NCBI RefSeq assembly: GCF_022539665.2
Contig: NC_081339.1
Location: 4,888,017-4,952,016 of the forward strand
Direction: 5' to 3'
DNA: 64,000 bases
DNA from: Daphnia carinata
Taxonomy: Eukaryota; Arthropoda; Branchiopoda; Diplostraca; Daphniidae
Shown here piece by piece: positions 11,501 through 24,332 of this stretch. A model generated the notes under the pieces. That model saw only the letters and a list, made by a program, of their open reading frames with translations. It searched no databases and was not told the origin of the DNA. Made by a program: the position numbers and the translations under genes. The first letter of the stretch is position 1. Each line of letters starts with the position of its first letter.

Positions 11501-14500
11501 TTCTATTCATTTCATTTTTATCATTTCAATGATATGAACTAGAGTTTAGCCGGCGTTATATCCGTTACGGGATTTTTTTTCAAAGAAAACGAGGACATCA
11601 ATCAAATGTCTTCTTTCTTTTTTTTTTTTTTGCTTCATTACAACCGCCATTTTGAAAAGAAAAGAATTGGGCAGCATCATCGACTCTTGTGTAACGCCGC
11701 CATCTTTTTTTTTGTTCACGATAGGAAAAAAAAAAAAAAAAAAAAAAACGAAAATCTTTTGGTGAGGAGGAAAAAAAGGTCGTGAACTGTTCACCACCGC
11801 ACAACACAAGAGAAAAACCAAAATTTCAGGGCACGACCGACACACATTTTTCGTGAAAAAGCAGAAAGTTTTTTTTTGTTTTTTTCAGGGTGTCAGCTAA
11901 TTATAATAATCACGTACGCTACGGTGTTGTGGCCGAAAAAAACAAAACAAAAAAAAACGTGTGTACCCATCTTGATTGAATGCGATTTTTCAATCTCGTG
12001 ATTTTCAACCGACTTTTTGAAATTCCATCGCCACCGAAAATGAAATTGATCGTGAATTTTGTCAGACATGATCACCTTGTTGGTTAGCCGATCCAACACT
12101 TTTCAAAAAGGCACCAAAGATCGAGGGAGGAGGAGGAGGAGTCCCAGCAAATCGGATGAAATTATAATTTCAAGAAGAAGAAAAAAGAAAAGCAAAGTAG
12201 CCAAAGCAGAAATAAAAAAAATTAAAAAAAAAACGTGATGGATTAGCTGTGTTGGAATAACGTGATCATGACCGAGAGAATCGTTCGTGTTGTTTTTCTC
12301 CCGAAGACAAAAAAAAAAAAAAAAAAAAGAACCAGCTGGAGGCAACTACTGTCTTTTCTTGTTTCAACAAAAGTTTCGGGGGGGGCGCGCTTTTCGTCTT
12401 GATTCTTTTTGACGTCTGGAATCAGCCAAACGGCCAATTGTCTTCATAATTGAACGTTTCACGCTGAATATTTTTATTTTTTTACTTCCAACGACCGGAA
12501 TTCAAAAAAAAAACAAAAAAAAAACAAATAAAATAAAACAACTCCAATGTTTTTTTCAGGATTTTTGTTCGAAATTCAAATGACGCGCCCTTTCTTTTTT
12601 TTTACGAAAAACAAAAGAATTACGAATAAATTTTTCGTGAAAAAAAAACAAATGTTAATCGTTCGTTCATAAAAGAAATTTTTTTTTTTTTTTATCCCTG
12701 TTCTTTTTCGGTGATGAACGTAATCGAGCCTTGGCTTGTGTAACCTTTCATTTGTGTGTGAACCTTTTAACCTTTAGTCCGTCGTCGGTGTAAAGAAAAA
12801 ATGCCGGATGCTCACGAAAAAACCCTTTCCCGAAAATGCTTTCATCGTGTAAAAGAAAGAAAAGTCTATTCCAAACACAAACATGTTGCTGGAAATGTTA
12901 TGCTTTTCTTTATAAAAAAAGAAAAAAGAAAAAAAGAAATACTAGACGATCTGGCAACGTTTTGAATGGATCAAAAGCTAAGACATTTTGCGCAATGACA
13001 ATCGTGCGCATGAAAGAAACGTGACTACCCGAACGAAGGGGGTTGCAAACGCCTCGAGCCATGAGAGGAAAAAAAGGACATCCACCTTCCGAAATAGGGT
13101 TCGGCAACTCGCGTCTAGATCTTAATCAAAATAGCCCTCCCACTTTGTTCCGGCCGGGAAAATCACCAAGAAGCTCTTCTTTGTACCTCGATTTTTTTTT
13201 TTTTCCCCTTAAAATTTAGGAATTGGACAGTTTTTTTTTTTTCAGTTGTACGTCGAGAAAAACACGAAACCCCTTTTCTTTTCTCTTTGTTGTTGTTACT
13301 GATGGAAATAATGATATTCACATTGTTGGGTATTTTTCGGCCCTGCCAGTAGATCTAACGATGATTATCTTTTCTCTAAATTTCCATGAGAAAGGCGCAG
13401 CAAAAGAGGGGAGAGAAAAGCAAAAAAAAATAAATAAATAAATAAATAGAAAAGAGCCTTTCTTTTTTTTTAAATTTAAATATGTGGGACAGTTTGACGG
13501 AGGAGAGGCCTCTCTGTATCGTTTTCTCAAATTTCGAAAGACAACGGTTGAACGTCGAAATTATTTATTTGCAAACACACACAGAGAGATTTACAAGTGT
13601 GTCCGACACGCACTAATAGCTCGGAAAACAGCAAATCTCTCGAGCGAGGCTAAACGTAAAACCGCTACGACACAAAACATCAAACGTTTTTTGTTTTGTT
13701 TTTTAGCCCCTCCGCCCAATTAGACAAGAAAACTCATCGCCCTAAATGACGTGACTGCGGCTTTAAATGACGTTTAATCTCCCGTTCATTTCTCTTCAAA
13801 AAAAAAAAAAAAAAGAGAACCGTGTTAAATGAACCCCCTTTTTTCGTATTTGATTCCTTCACCATCTCTAACGGGACAAAAAAAAAAAAAAAAAAAAGAT
13901 CTAACCCTTAAACAGCCGCAGGCATTTCACAGAGGGTCATTACGGCACGCCATCGATAGATGAAGCCTAACCGACATCACGAAAGAAATGAAAAGGGGGC
14001 TAACCCGTAACAGACCACCCCCAAAGAGATAATCAAACCTCCCGACCGACTTTAAAAAAAATATACAGTATATATATACATCTTTTTGAGAGAGAGAGAG
14101 AGAGAGAGCATCAGACGTTATGATTAAGACCGTACGTATGAATAGCTTGTCTATAGAAAATAAAAGGGGTTTCTATTATTATTATTTTTTTTTTTTATCC
14201 CGTTAGAAGTGATGGTCGGACAAAGGGGGAAAGATTCGAAAAAGGACCACCCATTCGGTAGGATGTGGATCTTCAATTTTAAATTAAATTCTTTTTTTTT
14301 TTTTTTCACATTGGCAGGTGGTGGGTGAACGACGTTAGCGTACGCGGTTGTGTCCCGCTGATGGTATTGCGCCATACCTGATAGAAATTCGGACTAAACG
14401 ATTGCGATTTAAATATGCGTCTTTTTTTTTTTTTTTTAAATGACGTCATACTCGAAACACGCATCAAAAATTATGATTTCCGACTGTCATTTCTTTTTTT

Positions 14501-16306
14501 TTTCTCCAGCCGGACCAATGTGAGGCCGCATTCTTCAAGGATGTCCTTACGTCAGCGAATTTGAAAAAAAAAAAAAAAAAAGTTCATCCGGTGGCCTGGA
14601 CATTTTTTTTTTTTTTAACGTCAAGGAAACGATCGTTCTTTTGTTTTCTTGACAAAAATAACAACAACAACAACAACAAAAAAGAGAGTTTGCCTTTGTT
14701 TTTAAATATTACAGTTCACTTGTAAACGAAAGTCTGGCGGCTGTTCCAAAATGAGCGCGTGTTCCAATCGTCATAAACGCTTCACTTTTTTTTTTTTTCG
14801 TGTGTAATTTATTTTTTTAAAAAGAGAAAAATGGGGAGGAGAAAAGACACAAGAAATCGTTAAAGACACGCGTGCCGTTTCAACCGGAAAGAGGTGGTAA
14901 CTTTTCCTTCTGCCCCAACCTGGAACATTCCGAAAAAAAAAAAAAAACCCATCGTGTGTGTGAGTCGATCTCGTTTTGCCATCAGAACCGAAGGTGACGC
15001 CATTTTTATGTGGCGGGAACACGAACTATTATTTGAAAAAAAAAAAAAAAACGATCGTCTTTTGTCCATTTTTTTTTTTTTTTAAGAATTGGGGAAAAAA
15101 AAAAAACGATGGAACAAAAAAAAAAAAAAGGAAATTCCTTGACAAGTTTCCACTCGACGTGAACAGCGTATCGAATGTGTTTTAAATATATGAAAAACTA
15201 CGTGTCTGTTTAGAATTTGATTATACGCATTTTGAAAATGCCCTTCCTTACCTCCTAACCCAAATATCAATTTACACCGGAACCTCTCTTTTTTTTTTCT
15301 CCCTTTATCGGCATTTTGTGTGTGTGTGTGTGTGTATCTTTTTTCTTATATTCAAGGAACGAGGAAAACAAAAAACAATGCGCATTTGCATAAGATTTCA
15401 AAAGAATTTTGATAAGAAAGGGGAAAGCTTACCAATTCAGCGGCTCGAGCGTCCAAACCGGCAGCTAAGAGCGAAGCGGCCGTCTCCGGACCATTGGCGA
15501 CACTAACACCGTTGCCATTTGCTATTACTCCCACCTGTGGTGAGACAAGAAAACACATAAAAAAATAAAAAATAAAAAATATGTAACGGTATTGTGTGTT
15601 TTGACTGTCATTCCCCTTTCAACATCTTATTTTAAAAATCACATCAAATCAGAGCGGGAAATTAAAATTTAAAAAAAAAAAAAAAAAAAAAAATTTATTT
15701 TTGGTTGGCAAATACAACCGAACCTTTAAAGTTAAACAAATTTATTTCTATAGTTTCGACAGCTACGTTGTATTAGACCCGATCATTTGTATTAAAAAAA
15801 AAAAAAAAAAAAAAAAATAGCCCTGCTTGTTTTTAAATTTTACGTTACGTTATTAGAGGCCCAAATGACGTCGGCCATGCAACACTCTTCTTTCCTTTTG
15901 GTCTCATGTCTTTCGCCGCTATGCTATTAAAGGGCCTTCTAAAGTTCGCCCTCCTTTGTGTTTTATATTTCCTTAACTCGACAGAAACGAAGGGGTTTTT
16001 ACCTGGCGGCATTTCTGTTATACATCGTGCCCTATAGCGCACACACGCATTTCTTTTAAAACATAAATAAATCTATCAAAAAAAAAAAAATATGCCAAAC
16101 AAAAAACACAAATGCCAAGCGTCTAAAACTCAATTTCATTTTCCCCTTGAAAATACCACCATTTTTTTTTTTTTGGAGGGGGGGGGGGAGGCAAAATTTG
16201 AATGCCACGCCCTATAGAAAATAAAATTTCATTTTACCTCTCGTTGTTGTTGTTGTTGTTGCGTCGGCTGGCGACCCAATGCGGCAACGAGCCGGAATTT
16301 ACGCAT
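6046..16306 (-). CDS. ANKRD6: Diversin/Diego homologue, ankyrin repeat domain protein 6 (10 coding exons)
   Basis: Cytoplasmic scaffold; in animals Diego/Diversin acts in planar cell polarity and modulates Wnt signalling with Dishevelled and Prickle partners (family knowledge). Exons in transcript order: 16306-16238, 15534-15433, 10047-9946, 9014-8817, 8707-8609, 8499-8401, 8264-8025, 7926-6974, 6876-6440, 6311-6046. These give 2565 nt in frame, 854 aa. The ATG is the first in-frame Met after a TGA. An N-terminal segment with six Gln precedes ankyrin repeats, each one or two per exon (TPLQRAAAEGH, SALHEAAWRGY, TPLHLCCQNGH, TPLHTSGRYGH, TALHIAAAMGR). Then come a basic Ser-rich linker and the family-specific block YFLDLAGNIQKGPVGVPTCY leading into a coiled coil, a strongly acidic Asp/Glu tract (about 7020-7095), and a C-terminus ending SSLV, a possible PDZ ligand. 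The first half of the repeat array is shorter than in vertebrate ANKRD6. Most introns hold long poly(A)/poly(T) runs. Confidence 0.9.
6362..6417. repeat. Poly(A) tract, 56 nt
   Basis: Uninterrupted A run inside the last intron of the ANKRD6-like gene (poly(U) in its pre-mRNA). It lies between a donor at 6439 and an acceptor at 6312 on the minus strand. It could serve as, or merge with, the polypyrimidine tract. Confidence 0.9.
6887..6913. repeat. (AT)n microsatellite
   Basis: About 13 AT units at the 3' end of an ANKRD6 intron, about 10 nt upstream of the minus-strand acceptor. Confidence 0.85.
10048..15432. other. Large intron 2 of the ANKRD6-like gene, homopolymer-rich
   Basis: A 5.4-kb intron between the exons at 15433-15534 and 9946-10047. 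It contains dozens of 8-24 nt runs of A or T, several G runs, a (GA)10 at 14088 and an (ACA)n near 14660. I searched it for the extra ankyrin repeat found in vertebrate homologues and did not find one. Open frames in it are low-complexity and unconvincing. Confidence 0.6.
14088..14108. repeat. (GA)10 microsatellite
   Basis: Perfect GA dinucleotide run inside the large ANKRD6 intron, preceded by a TA-rich stretch. Confidence 0.85.
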
Positions 16307-19300
16307 CTCTTCGCGTGTGATTGATGCGTGCGGCTTCTCTTCCGCGTCGACAAGGAGCAATCACTTCCGCACTACACATCACTTTACCTCGCCCGGACAA
16401 GAGAGAAATATTTAAAAACAAAAAAAAAAAAACAGCAACTTCACGGACCAACGTAAAGAAATAAACAACGTTAATTCTTTCTTTTCTTCTCGGCTTTGGA
16501 ATTTTGTCTGTCCTACACCCACCTGAAAAAGAACAAAAAAAAACAAAAATGAATTTGGAGATTGACTTTCAATGAATCCATTCTTTTGTGTGATTTTCTT
16601 TTTTAGACAATATACATTTCAAAACAATTTTTTATAGGGTCATTAAAAGAAATGCATTTTTTTTTTTAAGGGGGGAGTTTCTTAAATGACGTCACGTCTC
16701 TTTTCCTGGTCATTGAATAAACAAGGAAGAAAAGAAAAAAGAAAAATCCCCCCTTTTGTTTTGAATAACAAAAAGAACGACGCCCTTCGGTATTCGCGGC
16801 GTCGGCAGCACCAACGACACATACGGGACACGAGCCAAACAAAAAACGAAGGGCGGGAATTTCAAAAAAAACAAAACATCTTTCCTCTCTCTCTCAACAG
16901 ACATGAAAACTTTGAACTGTTGAACACGTCAGGACGCAGATTGATGTCCCGACTTTGTACGTCGGGTGGGGGAAAGAAACAAAAAAATATATATATATAT
17001 ATAAAACTGGCACGCGTGTATCATTTCCAAGAGAGAAACGTATAGGGGGGGGACGTGAGGCTTCTTATCACTCTTGTACACTTGACGTTGTTCTTTTGAA
17101 AATGAAAAACAATCGTGAACATTCTCTTGATTTTAATGACATTCATGCGCTCTCATAAAATTCCCTTCGAGTTTAAATATCCGGTATGCTTTTTTTTTTG
17201 TTTTCTTTCAACTTGAGTGTTTTGGCTAATAGCAGCAACCACAAAGAAATGTTCCATCATCCGCATAATAACCGTCAAATGCATTACACATTTTTATTTT
17301 TTATTATTATATAGAAGGTACCGACGTAATGCTTTTTTCTTTGGACTACTTAACTCTCTTACCTGTCACGGGGGGGGGGGGTGGCTGGAAAATATATTTT
17401 ACACAAGCCGCAAAAAAAAAAAAAAACGGGCCACTTTTAAGCTCTGCTGGCCACATAAAAAAAAAAAGAACGGACCATCAGTAAGAAACAAACCGTAAAA
17501 AACAAAAAAAAAATCGTTTCCGCACTTGTTTTCACGTTATTGCGCAATAATAGTAAATACGCATGTCTTTATATTTCTCGCATTGGATGTACGAACGGCG
17601 ATCTATTACGATCGAAAAACCTTTTAGGATACAATCGATAAATGTATTTTTTTTTTGTTGTTGTTGTTGTTGAACGATCAAAGATAGAACGCCCATAGCG
17701 CCCCCACACGGATTAAAAAAAAAAAAAAAGAAAAATTAAATAAATGCCGACACGAAAGACGTTGCCATTTTCATTTTTGGTATGGGGGGGGATATAGAAA
17801 AACAAAAGGCAGATCACGCCGACAGGCCCATACAGAGAAAGACAGTTGAACAATTTGATGATTTGTGAACAGATGACGTCAATCGTCTATCGTCACGAGG
17901 AAAGGCGAGCCTAAACCCCCCCCCCCCTCCTCTCTTTTAAAAAAAAAAAAATAAAATTCTTTTGTTATTTTAGTTTCCCCTTTTTTGGTTGGCATTCGCC
18001 TGATTACCCAATCGCGCAACCCACGCCCAAAAAAAAAAAACAACAAAACAACAACACTAACTTGTAGAGCTGCTTCGAGAAGACGGGCCACAAAAATCGT
18101 TTCGGTCGACTGGCTCCAACTTGTTTTTCTTTTTTTTTGGTTTTTTTTTATTCGATCTTTTTGTGTTTTCTTCTCACACGCATTTTTGTCTTCATTAAAT
18201 TTTCAAATTATCGGAAGATTTTTATCTGACGTTGTCAAAAAATTAAAGACAATTTTTCTTTTCGAAAAAAAAAAAAAAAAAAAAAAGACAATTGAAATGT
18301 CCGTTTTTTTTTTTTTTAATTCTAAGAAGAAAAAAAAAATGCCTACGAGCAAAGAAAAAAAAAAGTGTTGAGTTAATGAGTTGATCGCGCAAACGAATTA
18401 AAAAAAAAAAAAAAAAAAAGATAATAATAATAAGTTTGTTGATTTTGAAAGCGGGGCATAATTTCGATGCGCTTCGTGTGAGGGGCCCCATTCGATGAAA
18501 ATAGATCAAAAAAGCATTTGGAGATGCATCCATCATGGAGCGGGGCTTGGAAAATTCGTCTAATAGAGTCGGGGTGGTGGCGCAGCTCTAATCATTGGTG
18601 GCGAAAAGGGGGAATCGAAATGATGATGAACGTTGCGTCAAGATCATTCTTTCGAATATACACACAAACACATTGTTCTCCGGGGAACCAGTTTCGACGT
18701 GGGTTTTGCTTAATTATTTCATCGCCAGTTGTTGTTTCTAACATAACCGCCTTGTACGTCATATGCAAATGAACTTTGACACACAGCCTCCCCGTTATGT
18801 AACCAAAAACAAAAATTCGGCCGTGAGATTATAGAATTGTCAAGCTGAGAAGGAAAACAAGTCCGGTTGGTACTAACGAACGATGTGATATTCTCGGAAT
18901 GTTCCAGCGACATGGACCATGTTGGAAAAAAAAAAAAACAAAAAAAAAAAGGGATAGAGAAAAATGGTTCATGGCGTCAAGTTATGTGAACATCTAGAAA
19001 AGTCCAAAGTTAGCCGAGCGTGTTCTCATTTTCCCTCTTGTTTTTTTTGTTTTTTTTGGAAATATATTATTTGCCATTTGTCTCAATGTCAACGCAAAGT
19101 GAAAGGGGGGACATCACGACTGGCCTATACGATTAAGGAAGAGTCTGGCTGTTCCGTCACGCTGAATATTCAGCATTGATCAAAAGCCCTCTTTTGATAG
19201 TGACGAAACATTTTCTTTAATAGCCTTCACGAGAAAAAAAAAAAAACGGGCCACTTTGGAAAGGGTATTCAAGCGTGTTGAATTGGTTGAAACATTAGCC

Positions 19301-19356
19301 AAAAAAAAAAAAAAAGGGTCTGATATTCCTAAAAATTGAAAAGAAAGCAAACTTAC
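16307..19356. other. Presumed 5' UTR intron(s) of the ANKRD6-like gene
   Basis: About 3 kb upstream of the start codon with no coding exon recognised. Minus-strand acceptor-like sites lie close to the start exon (ending near 16372 and 16524), so one or more noncoding exons could sit here. Homopolymers are dense, including A/T runs over 15 nt and G runs of 8-11 nt (16180, 17045, 17370). Confidence 0.4.
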
Positions 19357-19400
19357 CACGTTTTCAGCAATGGCGCTGCCAGCAGACACATAGACACACA
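19357..19400 (-). other. Candidate 5' noncoding exon of the ANKRD6-like gene
   Basis: A strong minus-strand donor (GTG|gtaagt) ends here at 19357, following sequence of ordinary composition that contrasts with the homopolymer-rich surroundings. The upstream (higher-coordinate) limit is not determinable; transcription may start anywhere to about 19.8 kb. Inference only. Confidence 0.3.
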
Positions 19401-22032
19401 CAAAATTAAGCAAATGTTAATGATTAGAACAGAGACTTCTAGAAACTCGCGTCCTTCGCTTTTTTCTCCTCGATAGGACACACACACACAACAACCTTCA
19501 ACCACAATTACACAACAACTTGTTTCTTGTTTGATTCACTGTTTGAATTGTCTCAAATTGTAATCCGTCTTAGAGTTTGGCACAGCGTGGTCGGTGCAAG
19601 AAAGTGCGATCGTGTTTTGTTTTTTATGTTCGTCTGCTCGTAGCTGAAGTAATCCCAGTGCGTTTTAATCGACACTTGACTGTGCGACAGAAAACAAATC
19701 ATTCGTGATCAAAATTTAAAAAAACGAGAAAAAGGAAACGAAACATGGAACGATCCGAACGAGACCGTGTCCAACGGGCAACTGAAACTGTTTTTTGTTC
19801 ATCCAAGCCTCAGGTAGGAGTTTTTTTTTTTCTTTTTTAGGTCCACCCCACCTCCTTCTTTTTCTTACTCACTTCTTTCGTTGTTACGTGCACCACGTCA
19901 TTTTTGGTGGGTCCCTGGGCGGGGTAGAAAAAAAAATGGGGGACTGGCTTTTTTGGTCCTCAACGTCGTCGTCCTTTTTTTCTTTTGGCTTTTTTTATTC
20001 ACGTTGAAAAGAAAGTCTTGGGTTGAAGGTGCTGCTAAACAGCCGCAGGGCGCCGCCATTTTCCCTCGTTTCGGTTTCTTGCATCGCCAGGTGCGTTGAG
20101 GGGCAGACCTGACGGGGAAAACGAGAAGAAGGGAGTGAATAGAAAACAACACACACAAAAAAAAAATAATACGAATGAAATACGAAAAAGAAAAAAAAAA
20201 CCTATAGAGGAGAAACCAGTTCTTACCTTTAGCAGACAAACTTTTACAACACACACAAACTCGGCGTGGGGAAAAATCAAGAACGGACGTCGGGACTTGT
20301 TACCCCCCCTCAGGGCTAAAAGTCCCGGAATACCCTATAGGTATAGTTGTATTTTAATGCTAACGTTCCCTTAGCTTTTAACGTGTGTCTTTTTTCCTTC
20401 GTGAATATACTTGTCTCTTATTTCTCTCTGCGTGTAACACACGCCCGAACGCAGTAGCGTTCTTTCCTCGTGAAACCTTACCATTTTGTAGCAATGGCAC
20501 GATAAGCAAAACAAATTGGTTATATTGCTTGTTTTCACGAATCACCAGCTGATTTTTGATCGAGCCATTTTGGCCAATTTCCAATACTTACTACAGAAGG
20601 AAGGAAAATAACATCTATTAATAATTTGCTCGGGCCATGCTGGACTCACTTTGCCACGGTGTTTACGTTTCGTTGTTTGTTTCCTCGGGAAAGATTGTTT
20701 TACGATGTATAAATATGTTGGACATGTAAAATGCGTCGAACATTAGTATAATATTTAGATAGATGCCTTTTTTTTTTCTTTGCCTTTTAGCCTTTTCTAA
20801 ATTGAAAAATAAAAAGGGACAGACAATAAAAAAAAAAAAAAAAAGAGGAAACGTTTGGAGGAAAAAGAAAAAAAAAATCTTATCTTTCTCGTGTGGTATA
20901 TAACTCTTGGAACACACGGAATGGAGGTTTTTTTTTTGGAGAGGGGGAACCATACAAAACAAAACGTATTTAGACGGACAATAACATGTGAAAGAAACCT
21001 TTAAAACAACCAGATATCCTGGGCCCCAGACCCGACTTTTTTTTTTATATTGTCAGGCGATGATAGCAGCCAGTCCGTTTGGGACCCCACCAATTGGGGA
21101 AAAATATATTTAAAAAAAAAAAAAGGAAACTGACAATGTCATTAGAATAAGAATGAGCTTCATTGGCCCCCAGAAGCGCCGGAGCAAGCTGACTGTTGTG
21201 AACAGTTAAAAAAAAACAAAGTTTAATATTTTTTGAAAGAAAAAATGAATACGAAAATTGTTTCATCATAAAAACTAATATCTATATACCCGAGAGAAAT
21301 ATAAAAATGCGAAAAAACAAAACAAATAACTCACGCGACCTTTCCTTATTTTTAACGACCATGCAACAGCGAATTCTAAGAATTTTAAATAGCAGACGAA
21401 AAATGTTTCTTTTCACGTGGCGGGGGGGGGAGAAAGGAATTCATTGGTTGAAAGAAACAAAAGAAAAAAAAGAAGACGGGTTCCATCTTTGGCGCGTTTT
21501 TGATAAATTTCTTGTTGTCCAAGTTTTCATGGTATCGCGCCTCCGACATGGAGGTCATGTGAAATTGATGCAACACGACGTCTTATTATTTTCGTTCGTA
21601 ATCTCATCGCCTTTGGTTTACTATCTTTTTGGTGTGTTTAACGTGTTAACTCGGATCTGTATTACTTCCAGTCGAGCTGCTCTAACTGCTTGTTCTCGTT
21701 ATCATCTCAGCGTGATGAATGAAAGAATACTCGTGTCTTGATTACCCAAGTGGAAAACATGCTCAGTCCTCCTTTCTTTTTTTTTTATTCTTGTTGTTTG
21801 GTGTACGACTGTGACTTTTCTGATTGCCTGTGAGCTTAGCTGGGTTCGAAAAGGTCTCCCACTGTTGTGATAAATCTGTCACCCCCTGCTGCTTTGTCAG
21901 AATTCATCCAGTGAAAACCTCCCCGGCTGCTGCTGACGAAAAGAAAATCTTTTGATTAACATTCTTGGACCTGCGACTTTGCCAGCCAAGCCTATTGTGT
22001 TCTAATCAGGACTGTTTCTTTGATTGAACAAG
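19401..22032. other. Divergent intergenic region (ANKRD6-like gene / SMYD gene)
   Basis: Spacer of about 2.6 kb between divergently transcribed genes, so it must contain both promoters. The 19.40-19.75 kb and 21.75-22.03 kb parts have more normal composition. The middle is rich in A/T and G runs. No clear TATA element or coding exon was identified. Confidence 0.45.
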
Positions 22033-24332
22033 ATGGATTTCGACAATCTGTTCACCCAGATCTGTCACGACCTGGAAGAGGCTGGTGGAGTCAGTGAAAT
22101 GTCTGCTCGATTCTCCACTTGCACAAGTGATGCTCAGCGAATCTCTTTCATCATGGCAACAACTGCTGTGGGAAAACGCCTCCAAGAGCCACTAGAGCTT
22201 GCGAAACAAGAAATGTGTTCACCTCCCAAATGCCAAAGCCTCTCTGCTAGTCATCGAGCTGAAGGAAACAATCACTACCAGAAGAAACTCAACTGGAAAG
22301 CAATCTCCTCTTACAATCGCAGCGTGATGGTTGGCGAGGGCGAATCATTAGCCCTGGCGTACGCCAATCGATCGGCCGTGTTCCACGACATGTCAGACTG
22401 GCTGCACTCTTTAAGAGATATACAACTAGCCCTTGACCAAGGCTATCCGAAGCATCTTGAGCACAAGTTACGCGAACGACAGGGCAATTGCTGGCAGGAA
22501 TTGGGACACGTCACTCAAGCATTCAAGAGCTTTAATCTGGCCAAAGAATTGCTGGCGTCGGCCGGCCAACAGCACAAGGACAAGCTCATTAGCATTACGT
22601 CAAAGATAAGAAAACTGGGCGACGTTATGGAGGTCACTGAATGCATGTCAAATGCCACGTCCATCGAACAAGAAATCATTAAGAAAAGGAGATTGGCGCC
22701 CGAGCTGAACCGGGACAGGAACATTCTATTGCCGGCCGCTTCAACGTCAATCGAACTAACGGATTCGGTCGATCGGGGTCGTTGCCTGGTCGCCACTGAA
22801 GACATCCACATAGGTAAAAGATATATACGCAACCTTTTTTTCCTTCTCCGTCATATACTAATCGTCAAATCTCACGGAAATGTTTTTCAAACCGCCCGCT
22901 GGGCCGAAACTCACAATGGTCGTAATCTGGTGCCATGTGCATGTCAAAAAGGACTTAACACACACACACACACACAAAAATGAAGCTGTAATATTGTGTG
23001 TGTACACACACACGTGTACGTGTAAAGATCGATTTTTGCGCACTGTCAAACTTGTAAAGAAAACATGAAATGTTGTACAGGCACGACGGTCATCGTTGAA
23101 AAGGCCTTCGCTTCCATCCTACTGACGGAATTCAAAGAATCGCATTGCCATCATTGCCTTCACTGGACACCCGGACCCGTACCGTGTCACCGATGTTCTC
23201 AGGTTTCCGAATCTTATTTCATCTTTTTAAAAATTCAAGAAAGTTTGACGTAAAAACTCTCTCTGTGTGTGGCTATTCTCGTGTAAAATTCACGTTAAGC
23301 GCATGTCATAGATTGACGTGATTACATCAATCAAGAGTTTTCAATCAATAAATTTCTTTTCAAAATTTTCAGGTGGGATTTTGCAGTACGGTGTGTCGGG
23401 ACGAAGCGTGGGCCGCTTACCATCGATCCGAATGCGGATTGACAGATGTGTTCCGTCGCACACGAGTTGGCAACAATGGACTGCTGGCCGTGCGCACCGT
23501 CCTCAAGACGGGCCGTCAGAAGATCTTGATGGCCGAACAGCAGCAAGAATGCATTGATAAGGTGTACGATTCGAGCGATTACGGCACCATCCATCGGCTC
23601 GTTGGCAACACGTCGCGACGCTCTGTTGCCGATCTCTTCCGCAGGGCCGTCATGGCCGTCTATTTAACGAGTCTGATGCAACCGGATAACGATCCCGATC
23701 AAGTGCTGGCCGCGGCCGTGCTCCGTCTTCTTCAAAGTTACCCGTGCAACGCACATGAAATCGGCCATTTGGCCGTTCCGCTGCCCGGCACGTCCCGCCG
23801 AGCGCATCATCCGCTGCAGCAGTTTCGGCTCTGTGAAATCGGATCGGCGGCCATGCCCGTGTTGAGCCTCATCAATCACTCGTGCGATCCGAACGTGGTC
23901 CGCGTTTGTTACGGCGACGTCATCGCCATCAAAGTCATCCGCCGGATCGCCAGAGGGGAGGAGCTGCTGGACAATTACGGCTACCATTACGCCCTGCACG
24001 AGAGGAGCGAACGCCAAGCGAGCCTATCCAAGCAGTACTACTTCCGGTGCGATTGCCGGCCGTGCCAGAAGGACTGGCCGCTCTACGCGGACTCGCCTCG
24101 GCTGGCCAACAGGCCGGACTTGTCGCGGGTCGTCGATCGCTACGTGAAACTGGCCTGGTGCGACCCGGACGGCCCTCCCGAAGCGTCTGAAATAGCGCCG
24201 TTGTTCGTCGAGTGTTTGGACGCCATGGAGACGTCGGTCCAGCTGCCCGTCCAGGACTACAGCAACGCGCAAGAAGGTTTGAAACATTATTTCGCTTTAT
24301 CAGCTACTTTAAGTCGCCATCTTGTTGTTTGA
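22033..24332 (+). CDS. SMYD4-like TPR-MYND-SET domain protein
   Basis: Putative lysine methyltransferase of the SMYD class, nuclear or cytoplasmic, target unknown. Exons: 22033-22813, 23081-23202, 23373-24332. The ATG at 22033 is preferred over an upstream non-ATG extension. Residues about 70-190 form TPR-like helices (HRAEGNNHYQKK, ALAYANRSAVFHD). The SET domain begins at GRCLVATEDI and is split by the MYND zinc finger: CHHC in exon 2, then CHRC, then CSTVC and HRSEC in exon 3. Catalytic-core motifs follow: LINHSCDPNVVR and GEELLDNYGYHY, with a post-SET CDCRPC cysteine cluster. The 3' end is uncertain. The frame runs to TGA at 24330-24332 (NAQEGLKHYFALSAT...), but a possible donor at 24276-24277 (gtttga) could splice to a downstream exon such as one starting after the AG at 24770. 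Confidence 0.85.

Noticed and set aside
17423-19257. Repeated motif acgggccactt after an A run at two places
   Set aside because: Only about 12 nt is shared; too short to define a repeat family.
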